From Mesostigma viride (taxonomy: Eukaryota > Streptophyta > Mesostigmatophyceae > Mesostigmatales > Mesostigmataceae): 64,000 bases of DNA. The DNA lies in NCBI GenBank assembly GCA_009746045.1, contig RPFO01000333.1, positions 1,089,674 through 1,153,673 of the forward strand, written 5' to 3'. Under the pieces are notes generated by a model. That model had not been told where the DNA came from. It searched no databases and was given only the letters and a program-made list of their open reading frames with translations. Positions 27,614 to 38,932 of the stretch are shown here, piece by piece. The stretch's first letter is position 1. Every line of letters starts with the position of its first letter. A program made the translations under genes and the position numbers.

Positions 27614-28138
27614 TTACAGGGGAGATTCACGAGACCCACTAATACCAGTAAGCTCCCCCCGTCTAAGGGCCCCGGATACGTGCTTCGGTTCCTTCTTCTT
27701 GATCATTGCTCTCAGATGCTGGTTCAGTCCTTGTTGTGTATTTGATTTTGGCTTTAACCCGCAATCGGCACATTCATAGTCGATACTAGAAAATCGCGAC
27801 CCGCCTTCAAGTCTCGCTGGTTCTGGCGAGGCAGCTACTGGTGGTGCTACTGGGACAGACACTGGAGCGGCCGCTTCAGGTTTTTGGTCATAGGCGGACA
27901 AGGGAGGGTACGCGACAGGTTTAGCGTTTGCCATGATGGCGGACATCAACATCGCGTCCCTGAACCCGCGGGTCTCGGCGACTTTGCCTTTCTTGGCGGG
28001 TCGGCGCACTGGGGTCGAGTGGATGATGATGGAGTTGGTCATCGTGCTCGTCGTGGGCATTTGGGCAGTGGTGCGGACCTTGCGGCGAGGCTTGTGTGCT
28101 TTCTTACTTGGGCGTTTTGACGTCTTCCGAGGCATCAT
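27614..28138 (-). CDS. Basic virion-cluster protein with zinc-finger-like C-terminus
   Basis: 174 aa (start 28138 or 28135). The N-terminus is Lys/Arg-rich with the conserved RPAKKGKVAETRGFRDAML block. A YECADCG knuckle and later His residues replace the C2H2 finger of the element 1 copy with a shifted finger. Orthologue of 12202-12774. DNA binding is inferred. Confidence 0.65.
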   Translation of the reverse strand: MMPRKTSKRPSKKAHKPRRKVRTTAQMPTTSTMTNSIIIHSTPVRRPAKKGKVAETRGFRDAMLMSAIMANAKPVAYPPLSAYDQKPEAAAPVSVPVAPPVAASPEPARLEGGSRFSSIDYECADCGLKPKSNTQQGLNQHLRAMIKKKEPKHVSGALRRGELTGISGSRESPL

Positions 28139-28164
28139 GTGCTTTATAACACTGTACTAAGATT

Positions 28165-31100
28165 TTAAACAGTCCACGTGATTGGGCCAAATATCTCCCC
28201 ACTTGCCGGCAATCCTGACTTGGACCTGCATTTGAGGGGCGGGTCGAGATACACCACAGCACTACCAGAACCCAGCGGCTTATCCACCCTCAAGAGTATC
28301 TCATACACCCCGTCAGCCTCGTCATAACCAGGCGCGACTCGCCAAGATGGACCGACAAGGAGCCTGCCGGTTGTGCCAGGCCCATAAATGAAATTCACGG
28401 CATCTGGCAGAAGTCTGTAGGGGTGGCCGATGTCCAGAAGGGCGGGCGCACCTTGCGTGAAATGGACCCGGAGATAGAACGCGCTAAGTGTGGTCGGGGG
28501 CGATATGACAGCCCCGTTTTGATCTCGAAAGCTCAGAGTTCCCTTTGGTCCGAGTTCCCAGAGCTCTGGCTGCATGTAGTCATAGGCCACCGTTCGCATC
28601 CCGGTTATCGAGAATGGGATTCTATGGGCCTCGCGCTCGTCTGTGTAGACAGCCTCATTGAGGTATGATGTCGTGCCTACTTGAAAACCCCCGTCCCCAT
28701 AAAACTTTGCCGTCGATGAGGACGTAATGATGAGGGTGGAATGTGGATTAAAAGAAGCCGTTGGCGTGAACGTCACAGTGAACAAGTGCGTTAGACCTCC
28801 TATAGAAGGAGAGAATGGCGTCGGTAATTCGATGGATACAACGATCCATCTAGTCGATCCACTTATCCAATTTGCCGCGGAAAGCGTGCCTCCTTCCCAA
28901 TCTGCGCCCTTTGTAATGGTGCTTACGGGGTTGGTATTACTTAGAGACGTTGAGTTATAATACAAATCAACTGTGAATTTTTTATGTGTGGGAGGTCTGG
29001 TAGTACCCCGTAGACAGCAACTGGGTACGTCATGGGCGTATTCCCATAATCGTATGGCGGCAACTTTGCGACGGCGTGGATGATGTTATCTTTCGTTGTC
29101 AGAGTTCTATGTAATAAAGGTTCGCCACCCCTGGAACAGGAGAGGAGAAGTAGTTACGGCCCATGATCGAACAAATTAGCGATTGTGTGCCGCGGTGAGT
29201 GAGCCGCAGAGTGTTTCCAGATGTTGAGTAAAGGCCTGTTGAGTTCGTGGTCGTAAGCGAGATGAACTCGACATTGTTCGTATTGTCGATTATTTCGCAC
29301 GCGTTGATAATCGTCTGGTGGGCGCTGTCCAGATGAAAACTAACCTCACCTGACCAGGCGCATACGGAGCTATGATCCCGGTCGGGAGGCTGTGAAAATG
29401 CCTGTCACGGAATTCGCTAGCTTAGTCATACTGCTCAGACCAGTGGGAGCGGAATAGGAGATGTATCGATCAATTAAACCATCGGACCGTCTCCTAAACG
29501 CTATCCAGAAGATCGTCTTACTTGCCCACGTCGCGTCGAGTGTATACTCAGTGGCGATCTTCCGGTTTTGATATAGCCCGATCTTCCCGTTCGTCTTGTC
29601 GATATTGATCCCACAAACCGACCACCAGTTGTCGGCTGCTCCTTGATTCCTCCAGCAGTTGTGACCGTCCGTGAAAGCGGGGTGGTACTTTCCCGTTATG
29701 TCGTTGTGATCCGAGAGCGAGACGAATGCGGTGCCGGACGGGACGATCATTTCGAAACACAGGACAAACGGACCGTCGATTTCCTGGTCGCTGAACACGA
29801 CGCACTTCTCAGGAGGTGTGACATCGTTCGCGGCCAGCCCGTAAAAACTCGCGGGATCGGGCGTGAACTCGTACTTGTCGTGTGTCGGCTGCAAAGTCGT
29901 AGCGGGATCTCGCGAGAAATGCAGGAGGCTATGGAACGTCTTGGACGGTCCGCTTACCGTCACGGTCTCTCCGGTCAAGTGCGGGGCGTCGCGAGGACAC
30001 GAGAAACGAGGCGTGATTTGGACCGTCTCCTGCGACGAGTGTGGCAGAAGATAGTAAAACCCCGGCGCCGGTCACGGATCCGATCACGGACCCGTCCGCG
30101 ACGATCTCGTAATTTGCGGGCGTCTGCGTGCCGTCGCCCCATCCCGTTGAATGGTCTGCGTACATCTGCACGCCGATCCTCGCCGGTCTCGTCGTTGTAA
30201 AGTAATGGCTCGGTGTTCGAATAGCCGGGACGAGCGGGTCTGTCTTCACCACGCCCACGACAGCCATTTTTCGCTGGGTAGTAGACGTCGTCATCGTCGC
30301 GTCATTGTAGATCGTCACATCGGCCGACACGAGTTTCCCATGATCCGCCGACGTCAACGCGCACGTAACCGCGTCCTCTCCGCGCAGTCCCCCGTCCACG
30401 TCAAGCTGGAAACTACCCGCGGCGTCGGTTAACGCGACATCGTCGACTTTCCACGAGATGGGCAGTTTCCGTTGATAAGCCCACGGCGTTGTGTTCTTGA
30501 TCCCTATCTTTAGAGGCGGCACACCGCCGTCGCCAACGACTACCCACGTCTGGTAAGGCGCGGTCGTTCTCCAGTAACTCTCGGTCGGCTGGTCGATCCG
30601 CCCTATGTCCCAGGCCGTTAGAGGGGCGTATGTGCGCGTGATGTGGAGGCCGTTAGAGAGTCTCTGCATCCTATTCAGGTCCCTAGTCGTCGCAAACCCG
30701 ACCTGAGAGAAACTCATCAGTTTTCCAAAATACGCATGACCGGTGCTTCCAAAATGGATTTCGTCCATGTGAGGACCGTCTACAGTCTGGCTTGCGTTGA
30801 TCGGATCCAAAGCCCCAAGAACCTGGACTTGGTACGTGCATTTCCCGTCGCTGTCTCCTCCCGTGACCGTGTAGGGAAGAAGTATGCGGATATCCTGATT
30901 GTTTGTGATCGTGAACGTAGTTCCAGGGGCAGACAAGGTGCCGTTCTCGTATTGGATCGTGAACATGGCGCTAGGGCTGGGCAATGTGGTGTATCCAACA
31001 CTGTGCCTATCAAATAGCCAGTCGATCTGATCGCGCGTCAATATTCGGTCTGCGACGATCTCGGAAATTGTCGCGTATTGGTCGAGCAGTCGCAAAGAGG

Positions 31101-31392
31101 AAATCCGAATCCAATCTGCGACGATGCCCCCGTCGACCTCTAACATCCCGCTTGTCTCGCCTGTCGTGACGGCCGTCCATTCGCTGTAGTTGTCGCCCAG
31201 TCTCACTCGCGTCGGGGCGCTCGGGTATACGTAGCGGACCCCGTTAACGGTGATGTGCGAGTCGAAGGGGTGGACCTGCAGCTGAAGGGACTGGAGATCG
31301 CTCTCGAGGTCCGCAATTCGCTCGTCCACCGTGTCCTCTCCGAGCCCTGTGCTCAGGTTATAATTGGCAGGATTCCCGCTAACCACGACCAT
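28165..31392 (-). pseudogene. Large virion fibre/surface protein, several frameshifts
   Basis: Orthologue of 8941-12173. The frame is intact from ATG 31392 to about 30050, then resumes in other frames (29978-29370 and 28965-28165). I can follow homologous protein between the pieces. Breaks are near 30050, 29385, 29330, 29110 and 28985, each one missing base. N-terminal heptads (DERIADLESDLQSLQLQV) and the C-terminal YDYMQPELWELGP block are conserved. Probable fibre or vertex protein. Confidence 0.62.
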
Positions 31393-31431
31393 GTTGTTCT
31401 AATATTATCTAAGACATTAACTATAGCGCCA
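31393..31431. promoter_or_regulatory. Bidirectional promoter, fibre (minus) and coiled-coil (plus)
   Basis: 39 bp between divergent ATGs. ATTATCTAAG lies 21 nt before ATG 31432, with an ACTATAG run; the same arrangement is at 8903-8940. Confidence 0.55.
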
Positions 31432-31989
31432 ATGAACCCAGTCCCAGACGCCCCAGATTCGCCAACGAGCCCCGCCGCCGCCGACGCGGAATCGACAGCA
31501 CCACAGGAGCCCGTAAAGACCGAGGAGGTTAGCAAGGCCGTGAAGTACAAGAAGGGCGCACAACTCTCCGAGGAGCAGAAGCAGGCCCTCAGGGACAAGA
31601 TGCGGCCGTACCACCAGAAGAGGAACGAGGAGCGCGCCAAGAAGCGCCAGGAGGAGCGCGAGGCCGAGATCACCAAGCGCAAGGTCCTTGAGAAGGAACT
31701 CGAACTCCAGCGGCAGAGACTGGTCGAGCTCGAGCTGGAGGAGAAGCGAAACAAGTTCCGGATAGAACGACTGTTGGCCGCCGAGGAGGTCGCCGAGACT
31801 CCGACGGACACCCCTCGACCCCGCCGCGGGAAGAAGCCAAAGTACGAGGTCGAGCAGGAGGAGCGCGAACAGGCCGCCAAACCGAAAGCCCCTCCGCCTG
31901 CCGTGAAGACCGCGCCGACTCTCACGCCTTACGAGCAAAGGATGCTGGCTATCCGGGCATCCCTGCTGGCCTCGCTCAACGACGACTAA
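31432..31989 (+). CDS. Charged coiled-coil PLV protein
   Basis: 185 aa from ATG 31432 (MNPVPDAPDSP); an open frame from a GTG at 31255 is run-through. Pro/Ser-rich start, then a long coiled coil (KRQEEREAEITKRKVLEKEL), a basic RPRRGKKPK stretch and a conserved end (YEQRMLAIRASLLASLNDD). Intact orthologue of 8361-8902. Function unknown. Confidence 0.75.
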   Translation: MNPVPDAPDSPTSPAAADAESTAPQEPVKTEEVSKAVKYKKGAQLSEEQKQALRDKMRPYHQKRNEERAKKRQEEREAEITKRKVLEKELELQRQRLVELELEEKRNKFRIERLLAAEEVAETPTDTPRPRRGKKPKYEVEQEEREQAAKPKAPPPAVKTAPTLTPYEQRMLAIRASLLASLNDD

Positions 31990-32009
31990 AAATCTCTGCC
32001 TTCTAATAA

Positions 32010-32894
32010 ATGCCAGAAATCGAGAGCATCCACATCGAGACGCCGCTCGCCAACAAGGACCTCAAGCTGAAATACGCCAAGACCCGCCAGGTCCCATCCA
32101 ACGCGCCAAGGCTGCACTTTATCGCCTCTTTTGTGGGCATGCGAGGGACAGGGAAGACGACGGCGGCCATCAACATGGTCAAGGCGTACTTCGACGCGCA
32201 CTCTTTCGACAAACTGTACCTGATCTCGGGGTCCGCCACGACCGAGCCTAAGTACAAGCTCCTTCCGACACCCGCCATGAGTATGGAGACGTACACGGAC
32301 GACAGCTTCAACCAGATGGTGGCGGACATCAAGAAAGACCTCACGGAATACGAGGAGTACCAGCGGGACTTGAAGGTGTGGGAAAAGTTCAAGAAGGAGT
32401 TCTTAGACGGCCAGAAGACCGAAGAAGACATGGACCTCAACATGTTTTTGACCCTCGACAGGCTTCAATTCAAAGAGCCCGAGACGCGGTTCCAGTACGG
32501 GCCTCCCTCCTCGATCATCCTCATCGACGACATGGCGGGGTCAAAGCTCTACCGGGCGGACTCGAAAGGTCCCGTGTCGTCCTTTGCATTCAAACACCGG
32601 CACCTGTTAACGTCCATGGTCTTCGTCAACCAGTCATTCACGAGCGCGGGAGTTCCAAGGTCAGTCCGCGCCAACGTCTCGTTCCTCGTGCTCTTCCGCA
32701 CCAAGGACCGGCGGGCCTCGCGACAGATCGCAGAAGAATCGGCGGGTCACACGTCACCAGAGGACTTCCTGGCACTGTGGGAGTACGCCACCCAAAACAG
32801 CCCACACGACTTCCTCGCGGTCGACAACGACGAACCAGACGACTCGAAACGCTATAGGAAAAACTTTGATACCTACTTGGTCCTGAAAAAATAA
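32010..32894 (+). CDS. Packaging ATPase (A32/FtsK-HerA superfamily)
   Basis: 294 aa, intact. Walker A VGMRGTGKTT near residue 45, Walker B IILIDDM near 172, and the FVNQSFTSAG and VPRSVRANVSF segments. The C-terminus is EDFLALWEYA through YLVLKK. ATG 32010 follows TAAAAATCTCTG, whose TAA is the stop of the coiled-coil gene. Powers genome encapsidation. Confidence 0.9.
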   Translation: MPEIESIHIETPLANKDLKLKYAKTRQVPSNAPRLHFIASFVGMRGTGKTTAAINMVKAYFDAHSFDKLYLISGSATTEPKYKLLPTPAMSMETYTDDSFNQMVADIKKDLTEYEEYQRDLKVWEKFKKEFLDGQKTEEDMDLNMFLTLDRLQFKEPETRFQYGPPSSIILIDDMAGSKLYRADSKGPVSSFAFKHRHLLTSMVFVNQSFTSAGVPRSVRANVSFLVLFRTKDRRASRQIAEESAGHTSPEDFLALWEYATQNSPHDFLAVDNDEPDDSKRYRKNFDTYLVLKK

Positions 32895-32922
32895 AATCTG
32901 TTCTTATCACTATACACTCGCG

Positions 32923-33477
32923 ATGGACTTGAAGCAGGCATTTTCTCAGCCCATTACGCCCTCCCCACAATCTAGTCTCCCAGACCCAGCCACTCACAAT
33001 TGCGCGGGGCTCAAAGTGAAGAACAACTCCTACCGCGGCAGTTCCGACCGCCGAGATCTGGTGCTCAACCTGGCCACACTCGTGCGCTACCTGACCGGCG
33101 CCAGAATAGCCCCGAAGGTCCACGAGAGGTTGGCGGCGTTTGTGCGAGAGTGCGGGTACGACGGCGAGCTGCCACCGACGCATACCGGGATAGGCCACGA
33201 GTGCCGCCAAAAGTTGATGCACATCATCGCCATAAAGAGAAAGCCTCGCAACCCTCCCCCTCAGCCCAAGGCCCCTCGCCCCCCGAAAATCAAAAAGGAA
33301 GTCATCCCTCGTAGCCCCAAGAAGCGTGGTAGGCCCGCAGGGGTCAAGGACACAAAACCAAGGGCCCATAACATCGACCCCCAAACAGGTCTCCCCAAGC
33401 CTTGGGGGAGGCCTAAGAAGGTCCGGTCAGGGGTCGAGGGGTCGGGGAGTGGGAACCGGGGCTCGGGGGTCGAGTAA
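32923..33477 (+). CDS. Small basic PLV protein with AT-hook-like motif
   Basis: 184 aa, intact. Conserved core LVRYLTGAR, HERLAAFVRECGYDGELPP and HTGIGHECRQKL. Then comes a Pro/Lys linker, KKRGRPAGVKDTKP (AT-hook core RGRP), a second GRPKK and a Gly/Ser-rich tail. Likely DNA-binding, perhaps in genome condensation or integrase/ATPase function (inference from motif and neighbours). Confidence 0.7.
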   Translation: MDLKQAFSQPITPSPQSSLPDPATHNCAGLKVKNNSYRGSSDRRDLVLNLATLVRYLTGARIAPKVHERLAAFVRECGYDGELPPTHTGIGHECRQKLMHIIAIKRKPRNPPPQPKAPRPPKIKKEVIPRSPKKRGRPAGVKDTKPRAHNIDPQTGLPKPWGRPKKVRSGVEGSGSGNRGSGVE

Positions 33478-34029
33478 ACTTCAAAAAAATTCCCCAAATT
33501 GGAAATTCCCCAAACGAGGAGTTTCAAAATTTGGGAAAATTTTTCAAAAATTCGAGCACGTTTTGAGCCATGCGCATTATCTCGCGATTCTGTGGGTTTT
33601 TTGAACAACGGAAGGCACGGTTCTCTTCAGCCAGTTCTCCTCTACAACTAGCCGATGAATTTTGTCCCGCCGCTCTAATTTCACACCACGAAAAACAACT
33701 CCATAGCAAAGATGGGGTGCTTTTCAGTACAGTCCATTTTCGGGACTTGTGTTTTTTTTCGAAAATCTGACAGTCTGGTGTTCGACCCACGGGTGGACGT
33801 TTTCGTGACATTAAAAATTCTTCTCGGCACCTCCCAAACAGGCCAAAAAAATGGACATCGAGCGCACTCGGGAGGGCACGAAAGTCCAAATTTGAAATTT
33901 TTTCGAACCTTGATTCAAAATTTGGATTTGTTTTTGGCAAATTTTGGACTTTCATATTGAACAGGCCGAAAATCGACCGTGGCCAACACTCCCATTTTTT
34001 TTTCTAATCTATAGGTTTAAGTACCCTCC
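33478..34029. other. AT-rich intergenic region of element 2
   Basis: 550 bp without a convincing gene. Rich in AAATTT blocks that recur in both orientations (around 33500-33550 and 33885-33950). The TAATCTATAGG box just before ATG 34030 is the likely integrase promoter. Confidence 0.5.
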
Positions 34030-35310
34030 ATGGTCAAAGTCGTCAGGTCCGCGGAAGAACTCCGCCAACGCCGGGAAGCGCAGGCCCGCTACCGGCTCAA
34101 TCACCCAGAGAAGGCCGCCCTACAGCGAATGAGAGCGATGGCCAAGAAGGACCAGTGGACACCCACCGAGAAGTGGCTGGAGAACCACGGGACAGATTGC
34201 AAGGAGGTCAACGAGGTGCGAGCAGTCGTCGGCCTACCAGAAAAGGAGTGCAAACCCCAGGAAGCACCTTCAAAGCCCGCGCCACATAAGAAGACATTGG
34301 CACACCCCACCCTTTGGTCTTTGGACGACGCCAAGAACATGGTCGCGAATTTGCCGGAGACGCTAAGCCCCGCTGAGGGGGCGGGAAGGAAGAGGGCGCA
34401 GAGGGCCAAGGGGCAGATTTCGAGGGGTTCTGGGAAGACATACCTCGCGCGGTTGACAAAGATCCTCAGGCATCTAGGATACGAACCAGACAAAGACGGT
34501 GCCAAACCTGTGACGCCCCTCCTCGACACCAAGAAAGTGCGCGAGGTCGTAGACGCCCTGTCTGAGCCTTCCGAGAGGGGCGGCAAGAAGGACCGCGCCA
34601 TCACCAAGAAGACGAACGCCAAGGACCTTTTCTCGTCGATCAACTCGATCGATAACCAGATGGATGCCGGCAAAAGGATCCCGCAAGACGTGCGCGAGGC
34701 CTACGTGGAGGACATGGCGACGTCCCAGGAAGGTCTCGAGGCCAACGCGGAATTCGTGAGCGAAAACAAGCCACCAGCCCACCCATGGCCCGAGCTCGTC
34801 GAGTTGCGAGATAAGGCCGTCAAAGAGGGCTTGGAGAGCGACAAGGCGCTCATCGGCCTCCTCTACTTTTCCGGCGAAGAACTGCCACCTGTCAGGCTCG
34901 ACTACCACGACGCCCGGATTGTGAAATCGGCGAAAGAATTGGGAAAGACCGAGAACGGCTACATCCCAAAAGAGTACAGGTTCATCATCAACGCCCACAA
35001 GACCGCGCCGGTCCTCGGGGCGATAGATTTTGTAGTCCCCAAGAATCTGAAAACGTTGCGAGAAGCGCTCGACATGCGGAAAGACAGGCCTTACTTGTTC
35101 ATGCCTTCTCGAGGCAAAAAAGCCCCAATGTCAGTCGAAACATTCGGCGCGATCCTCCGCAAACATTTCCACGGCGTCGACAACGCTCGCCAGGCTTTCG
35201 TGACCCAATTCGTCAGGGTTGCGGGCATGGCGGCGAGGAAGCGGTTTGCGAAAATGATGGCGCACTCGGTCAACGTCCAGATCCAATACGAAAGAATGAG
35301 GAATGATTGA
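34030..35310 (+). CDS. Tyrosine recombinase/integrase
   Basis: 426 aa, intact. A basic N-terminal domain (SAEELRQRREAQARY, PTEKWLENHG) and a core-binding helical region are followed by the catalytic domain. Catalytic residues: Arg in PPVRLDYHDA (about 289), Lys in NAHKTA (about 325), Arg in DNARQAFVT (about 387), His in MAHSV (about 411) and nucleophile Tyr in IQYERM (about 420). The usual His of the HxxR box is Asp/Asn here, in both elements. Expected to integrate the viral DNA; the TIR palindromes are candidate binding sites. Confidence 0.88.
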   Translation: MVKVVRSAEELRQRREAQARYRLNHPEKAALQRMRAMAKKDQWTPTEKWLENHGTDCKEVNEVRAVVGLPEKECKPQEAPSKPAPHKKTLAHPTLWSLDDAKNMVANLPETLSPAEGAGRKRAQRAKGQISRGSGKTYLARLTKILRHLGYEPDKDGAKPVTPLLDTKKVREVVDALSEPSERGGKKDRAITKKTNAKDLFSSINSIDNQMDAGKRIPQDVREAYVEDMATSQEGLEANAEFVSENKPPAHPWPELVELRDKAVKEGLESDKALIGLLYFSGEELPPVRLDYHDARIVKSAKELGKTENGYIPKEYRFIINAHKTAPVLGAIDFVVPKNLKTLREALDMRKDRPYLFMPSRGKKAPMSVETFGAILRKHFHGVDNARQAFVTQFVRVAGMAARKRFAKMMAHSVNVQIQYERMRND

Positions 35311-35504
35311 TTCGCTCACTTGTTGAAAATTGATTGTCACCCTTTTATAACGTAGTTATAAAAGTCCCGGGTTTTTTCGACCATTGAGAAAGTCTATTCT
35401 TTTATTGATTAATAAAATCCAAGTTTTTGTCCAACCCAGAAAATTCCAACCCGAGTCCAGCCAGAAAAAAAAAATCTAAGCATAGAGGTATACACACATT
35501 CATC
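35311..35504. promoter_or_regulatory. Conserved integrase-replicase spacer with TATA palindrome (candidate origin)
   Basis: Contains CTTTTATAAC-GTA-GTTATAAAAG (35342-35364), then TCCCGGGTTTTTT, TTGATTAATAAAATCC and the replicase box AAAATCTAAG with a GGTATAC run. All blocks are present in the same order in element 1 (5229-5425). Confidence 0.5.
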
Positions 35505-38500
35505 ATGACGACCAAAGTTTACCTGAAGTACAACCCGCGCTGGCTCCCAGCCCAACAGATGGCAATCGACAGTGGAGAGAAACTAGGCCATCCTTTCTTG
35601 GCAGCCCTCGACAAGGACGAGAAAACAGCCAAAAAGTACACGAGCGTCAGGGATGTCGAACACCTTATGGAAATTCACAAGGAGTGTATCGACCATCCAC
35701 ACATCGACATGCACTGCCTTTACGAGATGGTCAAGGAGGATCACCCCTCCTGGATGCACTTCGACCTCGATGACATCTACCCAAAAGGAGAGGACATCCC
35801 AGACGTGCTCCACCACTTCATACGCATTTTTGAGGCCTTCTGCTTCGATGTGCTGGAAAAAACCCCAGACGGCTTCAAGTATCTCATCTCAGGCTCACCG
35901 AGAGAGAAAGGAGACGGCATGAAGGTGTCATTTCACATAGTGGTCAAATACCTAAAAACCACCGACCTGGCCGCGAGACACTACATCATCAACGAATTTG
36001 GCTATTATGTCCGCAGCCACTTCCTCGACCCCGACTCGACATTTCACAAAGACGCGGCGCTCCTCATCAACCGAGAGAAGGGTTGGCCGTACATCCAGAA
36101 AAAATGGGAGACGTTTGCGGACATCCCCAAGGACTGCGCGACGGATGGAAACATCAAGCTGGTTATCGATGAGTCGATTTACACGAAAAACAGATGTTTT
36201 CGGATGGTGGGCCACCACAAGTTTGGCCAGCACGACCCCAACGCGGTATTGCGCATCATCAGCGGGTCGGACGACATCAAGGACCATCTAGTCAACATTT
36301 ACCCCACAACCGACCAGACAGGCGTCCAGACCGTCGAGATGCCCGAGGGGTGGAAGGAGCACTACATGAAGAAATCCGGAAACGCTGGAAGGAGGGCTCC
36401 CAGTGCGTCCATCTCTATGTGGAAAACCGTTTCTGGGACGTTTGTGGACGCTTCGAAAGTCGCCAGATCAGTCGAGGCCATCGCGAAGGTGTCGCCAGGG
36501 TCCAGGTACATGAATACACAGGAACAGTTTTCTGTTATGCGCGGGGGCGCCGTCAAAGTCTCTCGCTTTACATTGGACCCAGGCACCAAGTGTCTGATAT
36601 GCAAGGAGAGCCACAACAGTCCAGGTCACGGGCCAAGGGTCGAGGAGTATAGCGACGGTGAGGTGGCGTACACCTGTTGGGCCGAGAAGCCCAAACCGTG
36701 CAAGACGCACATCAAGATCGCCGACCGGTTCGAGTACATCTCCGACAAGGTCGAGTTCACCGAGGTGTACAGCGAGGGGAAGGTGCGCCACTTCGACCTG
36801 GCGCCGATCGTGCACTCCCTCCATCCAGGCAGCACCGAGAAGCTCACGTACATCACCCAGTCGAGCATGGGCACTGGGAAATCAGAGGCAAACCGCGCCA
36901 TGATCGCGGCGGTCCTCAATCTCTACAAAGATGCGCGAGTGTTGCTGATGTTCGCCAACATCTCCCTATCCAGGCAGGAAGAGTACAACCTCAACAAAGA
37001 TGTCATTGATCCAGCCCTGAACGGCGGCAAAACGAGAACGCGTGCTGAACTGCTGGCTGATTACAGATACTTCCTCAACTATCTCAAGAACTCTCGCAAG
37101 GAGGAAGGCGCCAATGACTATTGGATCACCCACCCACGCGTGCTGGTAGTCCTCAACAGCATCCTGCGCCTACAGGACCGCAGATTCGACGTCGTTATCT
37201 TGGACGAGGTCGACAGCATTTTTAACGCCTTGTCTAATGCCGTCATGAGGGACCGAGAGAACGTTTTCAAGGCACTCATGGACATCATCACGAACGCCAA
37301 AGTATTGATAGCATCGGATGCCAACATCACGGCAGGGGCTGTTAACTTCATCAGGTCCCACAGACCAGCCACGGACTTTCGCGTCATCAACAACGAGTAC
37401 GTTAGACCTACTAACAGGGTGTTACATTTTACACGCATCAAGCCAGGGAGGGGGTGCGAGAAGGAGTGGATATACCAGGCGTCGAAGCAGGCAAAGAAGT
37501 TTCTGGACGCTGGCAAGACGTTCGTGCTGGTCAGTTCTGAGGCAGGCGGCACGCTCGACAGGGTCCGCGAACAGCTCGGAGACTCTCTCAACGGTGTCAA
37601 CACGCGCCGATACACCAGCAAGACGCCGAAGGGCGACCTCGACCTGGGAGCGAACGAGGCGTGGAAAGATGTCCAATACCTCGAGTACAGTCCGACCATA
37701 TCCGTTGGCGTTTCGTACACCCTTCCCACGTTCGACTCGATGATCGTCATGGCTCGGAACAGTGACAAGCACGCCCCATACACCACTACACTCCAACAAA
37801 TGCACCGCGTAAGGCAGCTGCGAGAGGGCGACGTGCACGTTTTCTACCTCGACTCGACCACGCCCGCAACCAGACCGCTTGCGGATTTCAAGCTGATCAA
37901 GAGCCACACTCGCCAACAAGTCGACGAGATGTTCATGATGATGAAAGGGTTGAAATCTAGCGTCATTAGTTCATGGGGCGAGGACGGGGAGCGCCTTTTT
38001 GGCGACACATCCCCAGCGTACAATTTACTGTGCCGCAACCTAGAAGCATTAGGGGCGTCAAGGAGCCATTACGACGAACTTATGATAAGGACGCTGAGGG
38101 AGCGGTATGGTTACAAGATAGCAGGAGAAGTCCAGGCGGGCAGGTCGGAAGAGGCACCAAAGCTGAAGAAAATAGAGAAGGGAGAGTTTGAGCCGCGGAT
38201 GATCAGCGCCGAGGAGTACCGCGAACTCACGGCGAGGGCAGGTGACCGTGACGCGATATTGACAGACGCCGAGTGCAAGCTCGTCGAGATGTACGAACTG
38301 TGTCATGACCGGTACAAGATATCAGAGGACCTCATAGACGAGGGCCTCATCAAGGAGCTGGCCGATGAAAAGGCTCGCGAGACGTACCATGCCAGGGAGC
38401 AGTACTCTCGCGTGACAGAGCTCGGATGGGAGGCGGCGATTGGCGAGGGCATCGTCGACGACCGCGCGAGGAAGAGTGAGAACGTCTTCGGGCTCGTCAA

Positions 38501-38932
38501 GAACAAGAAGATCGATCACGCCTACCGCCTCACAATGGCCAGAAAACTGCTGGCTGGCAGTGGGATCATGGAGTTCTGCTTAGACGGCAAGAGTGCGTCG
38601 TCGATGGCTATCAGCCGCGAGAGGCTGACTGAGGCGGTGAACAAGCTCGACCGGGATTGGATGTACACTACCAGGGGAAGTTCCGGTCGGTGTTTGGGTA
38701 TCAAAGGAGGAGCAAGAACGGACCTGGGTGTCTAAGTTTCGAGCAGTGTGTGGGGGTCCTCGAGTCCATCCTCGCGTCCACGTTGGGCATTAATATGAGA
38801 ACTTGGCGCGAGGAGCACGAGAAGGCAAGCGACGCCTACGTCTCTAAAGAGTGCATGATCGAATTCTTTGAGAAGTATAAGCCAGAATGGTGGGGGAAGC
38901 AGGCAGAGATAGCGGAAGATATCAGAAAGTAA
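35505..38932 (+). CDS. PLV replicase: archaeo-eukaryotic primase + SF2 (UL9-like) helicase
   Basis: From ATG 35505 (MTTKVYLKYNPRW) about 1076 aa to a stop at 38735, then a conserved tail in the -1 frame to 38932. PrimPol motif I (HFDLDD, about residue 85) and motif II (SFHIVVKY, about 142-149). Primase zinc region CLICKE with a later CW near 363-392. Helicase Walker A MGTGKS near 457-462, Walker B LDEVD near 566. The order primase then UL9/Herpes_ori_bp-type helicase is known in other large and small eukaryotic DNA viruses. The tail (LSFEQC through KPEWWG) is conserved in element 1, so it is probably translated by frameshifting, or a base is missing near 38680. Confidence 0.82.

Noticed and set aside
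31255-31431. N-terminal extension of the coiled-coil protein
   Set aside because: Starts at GTG inside the antisense fibre gene; ATG 31432 follows the shared promoter.
35427-35504. Replicase start at 35427
   Set aside because: That codon is TTG, and the extra 26 residues read through the conserved promoter; ATG 35505 matches the element 1 start.
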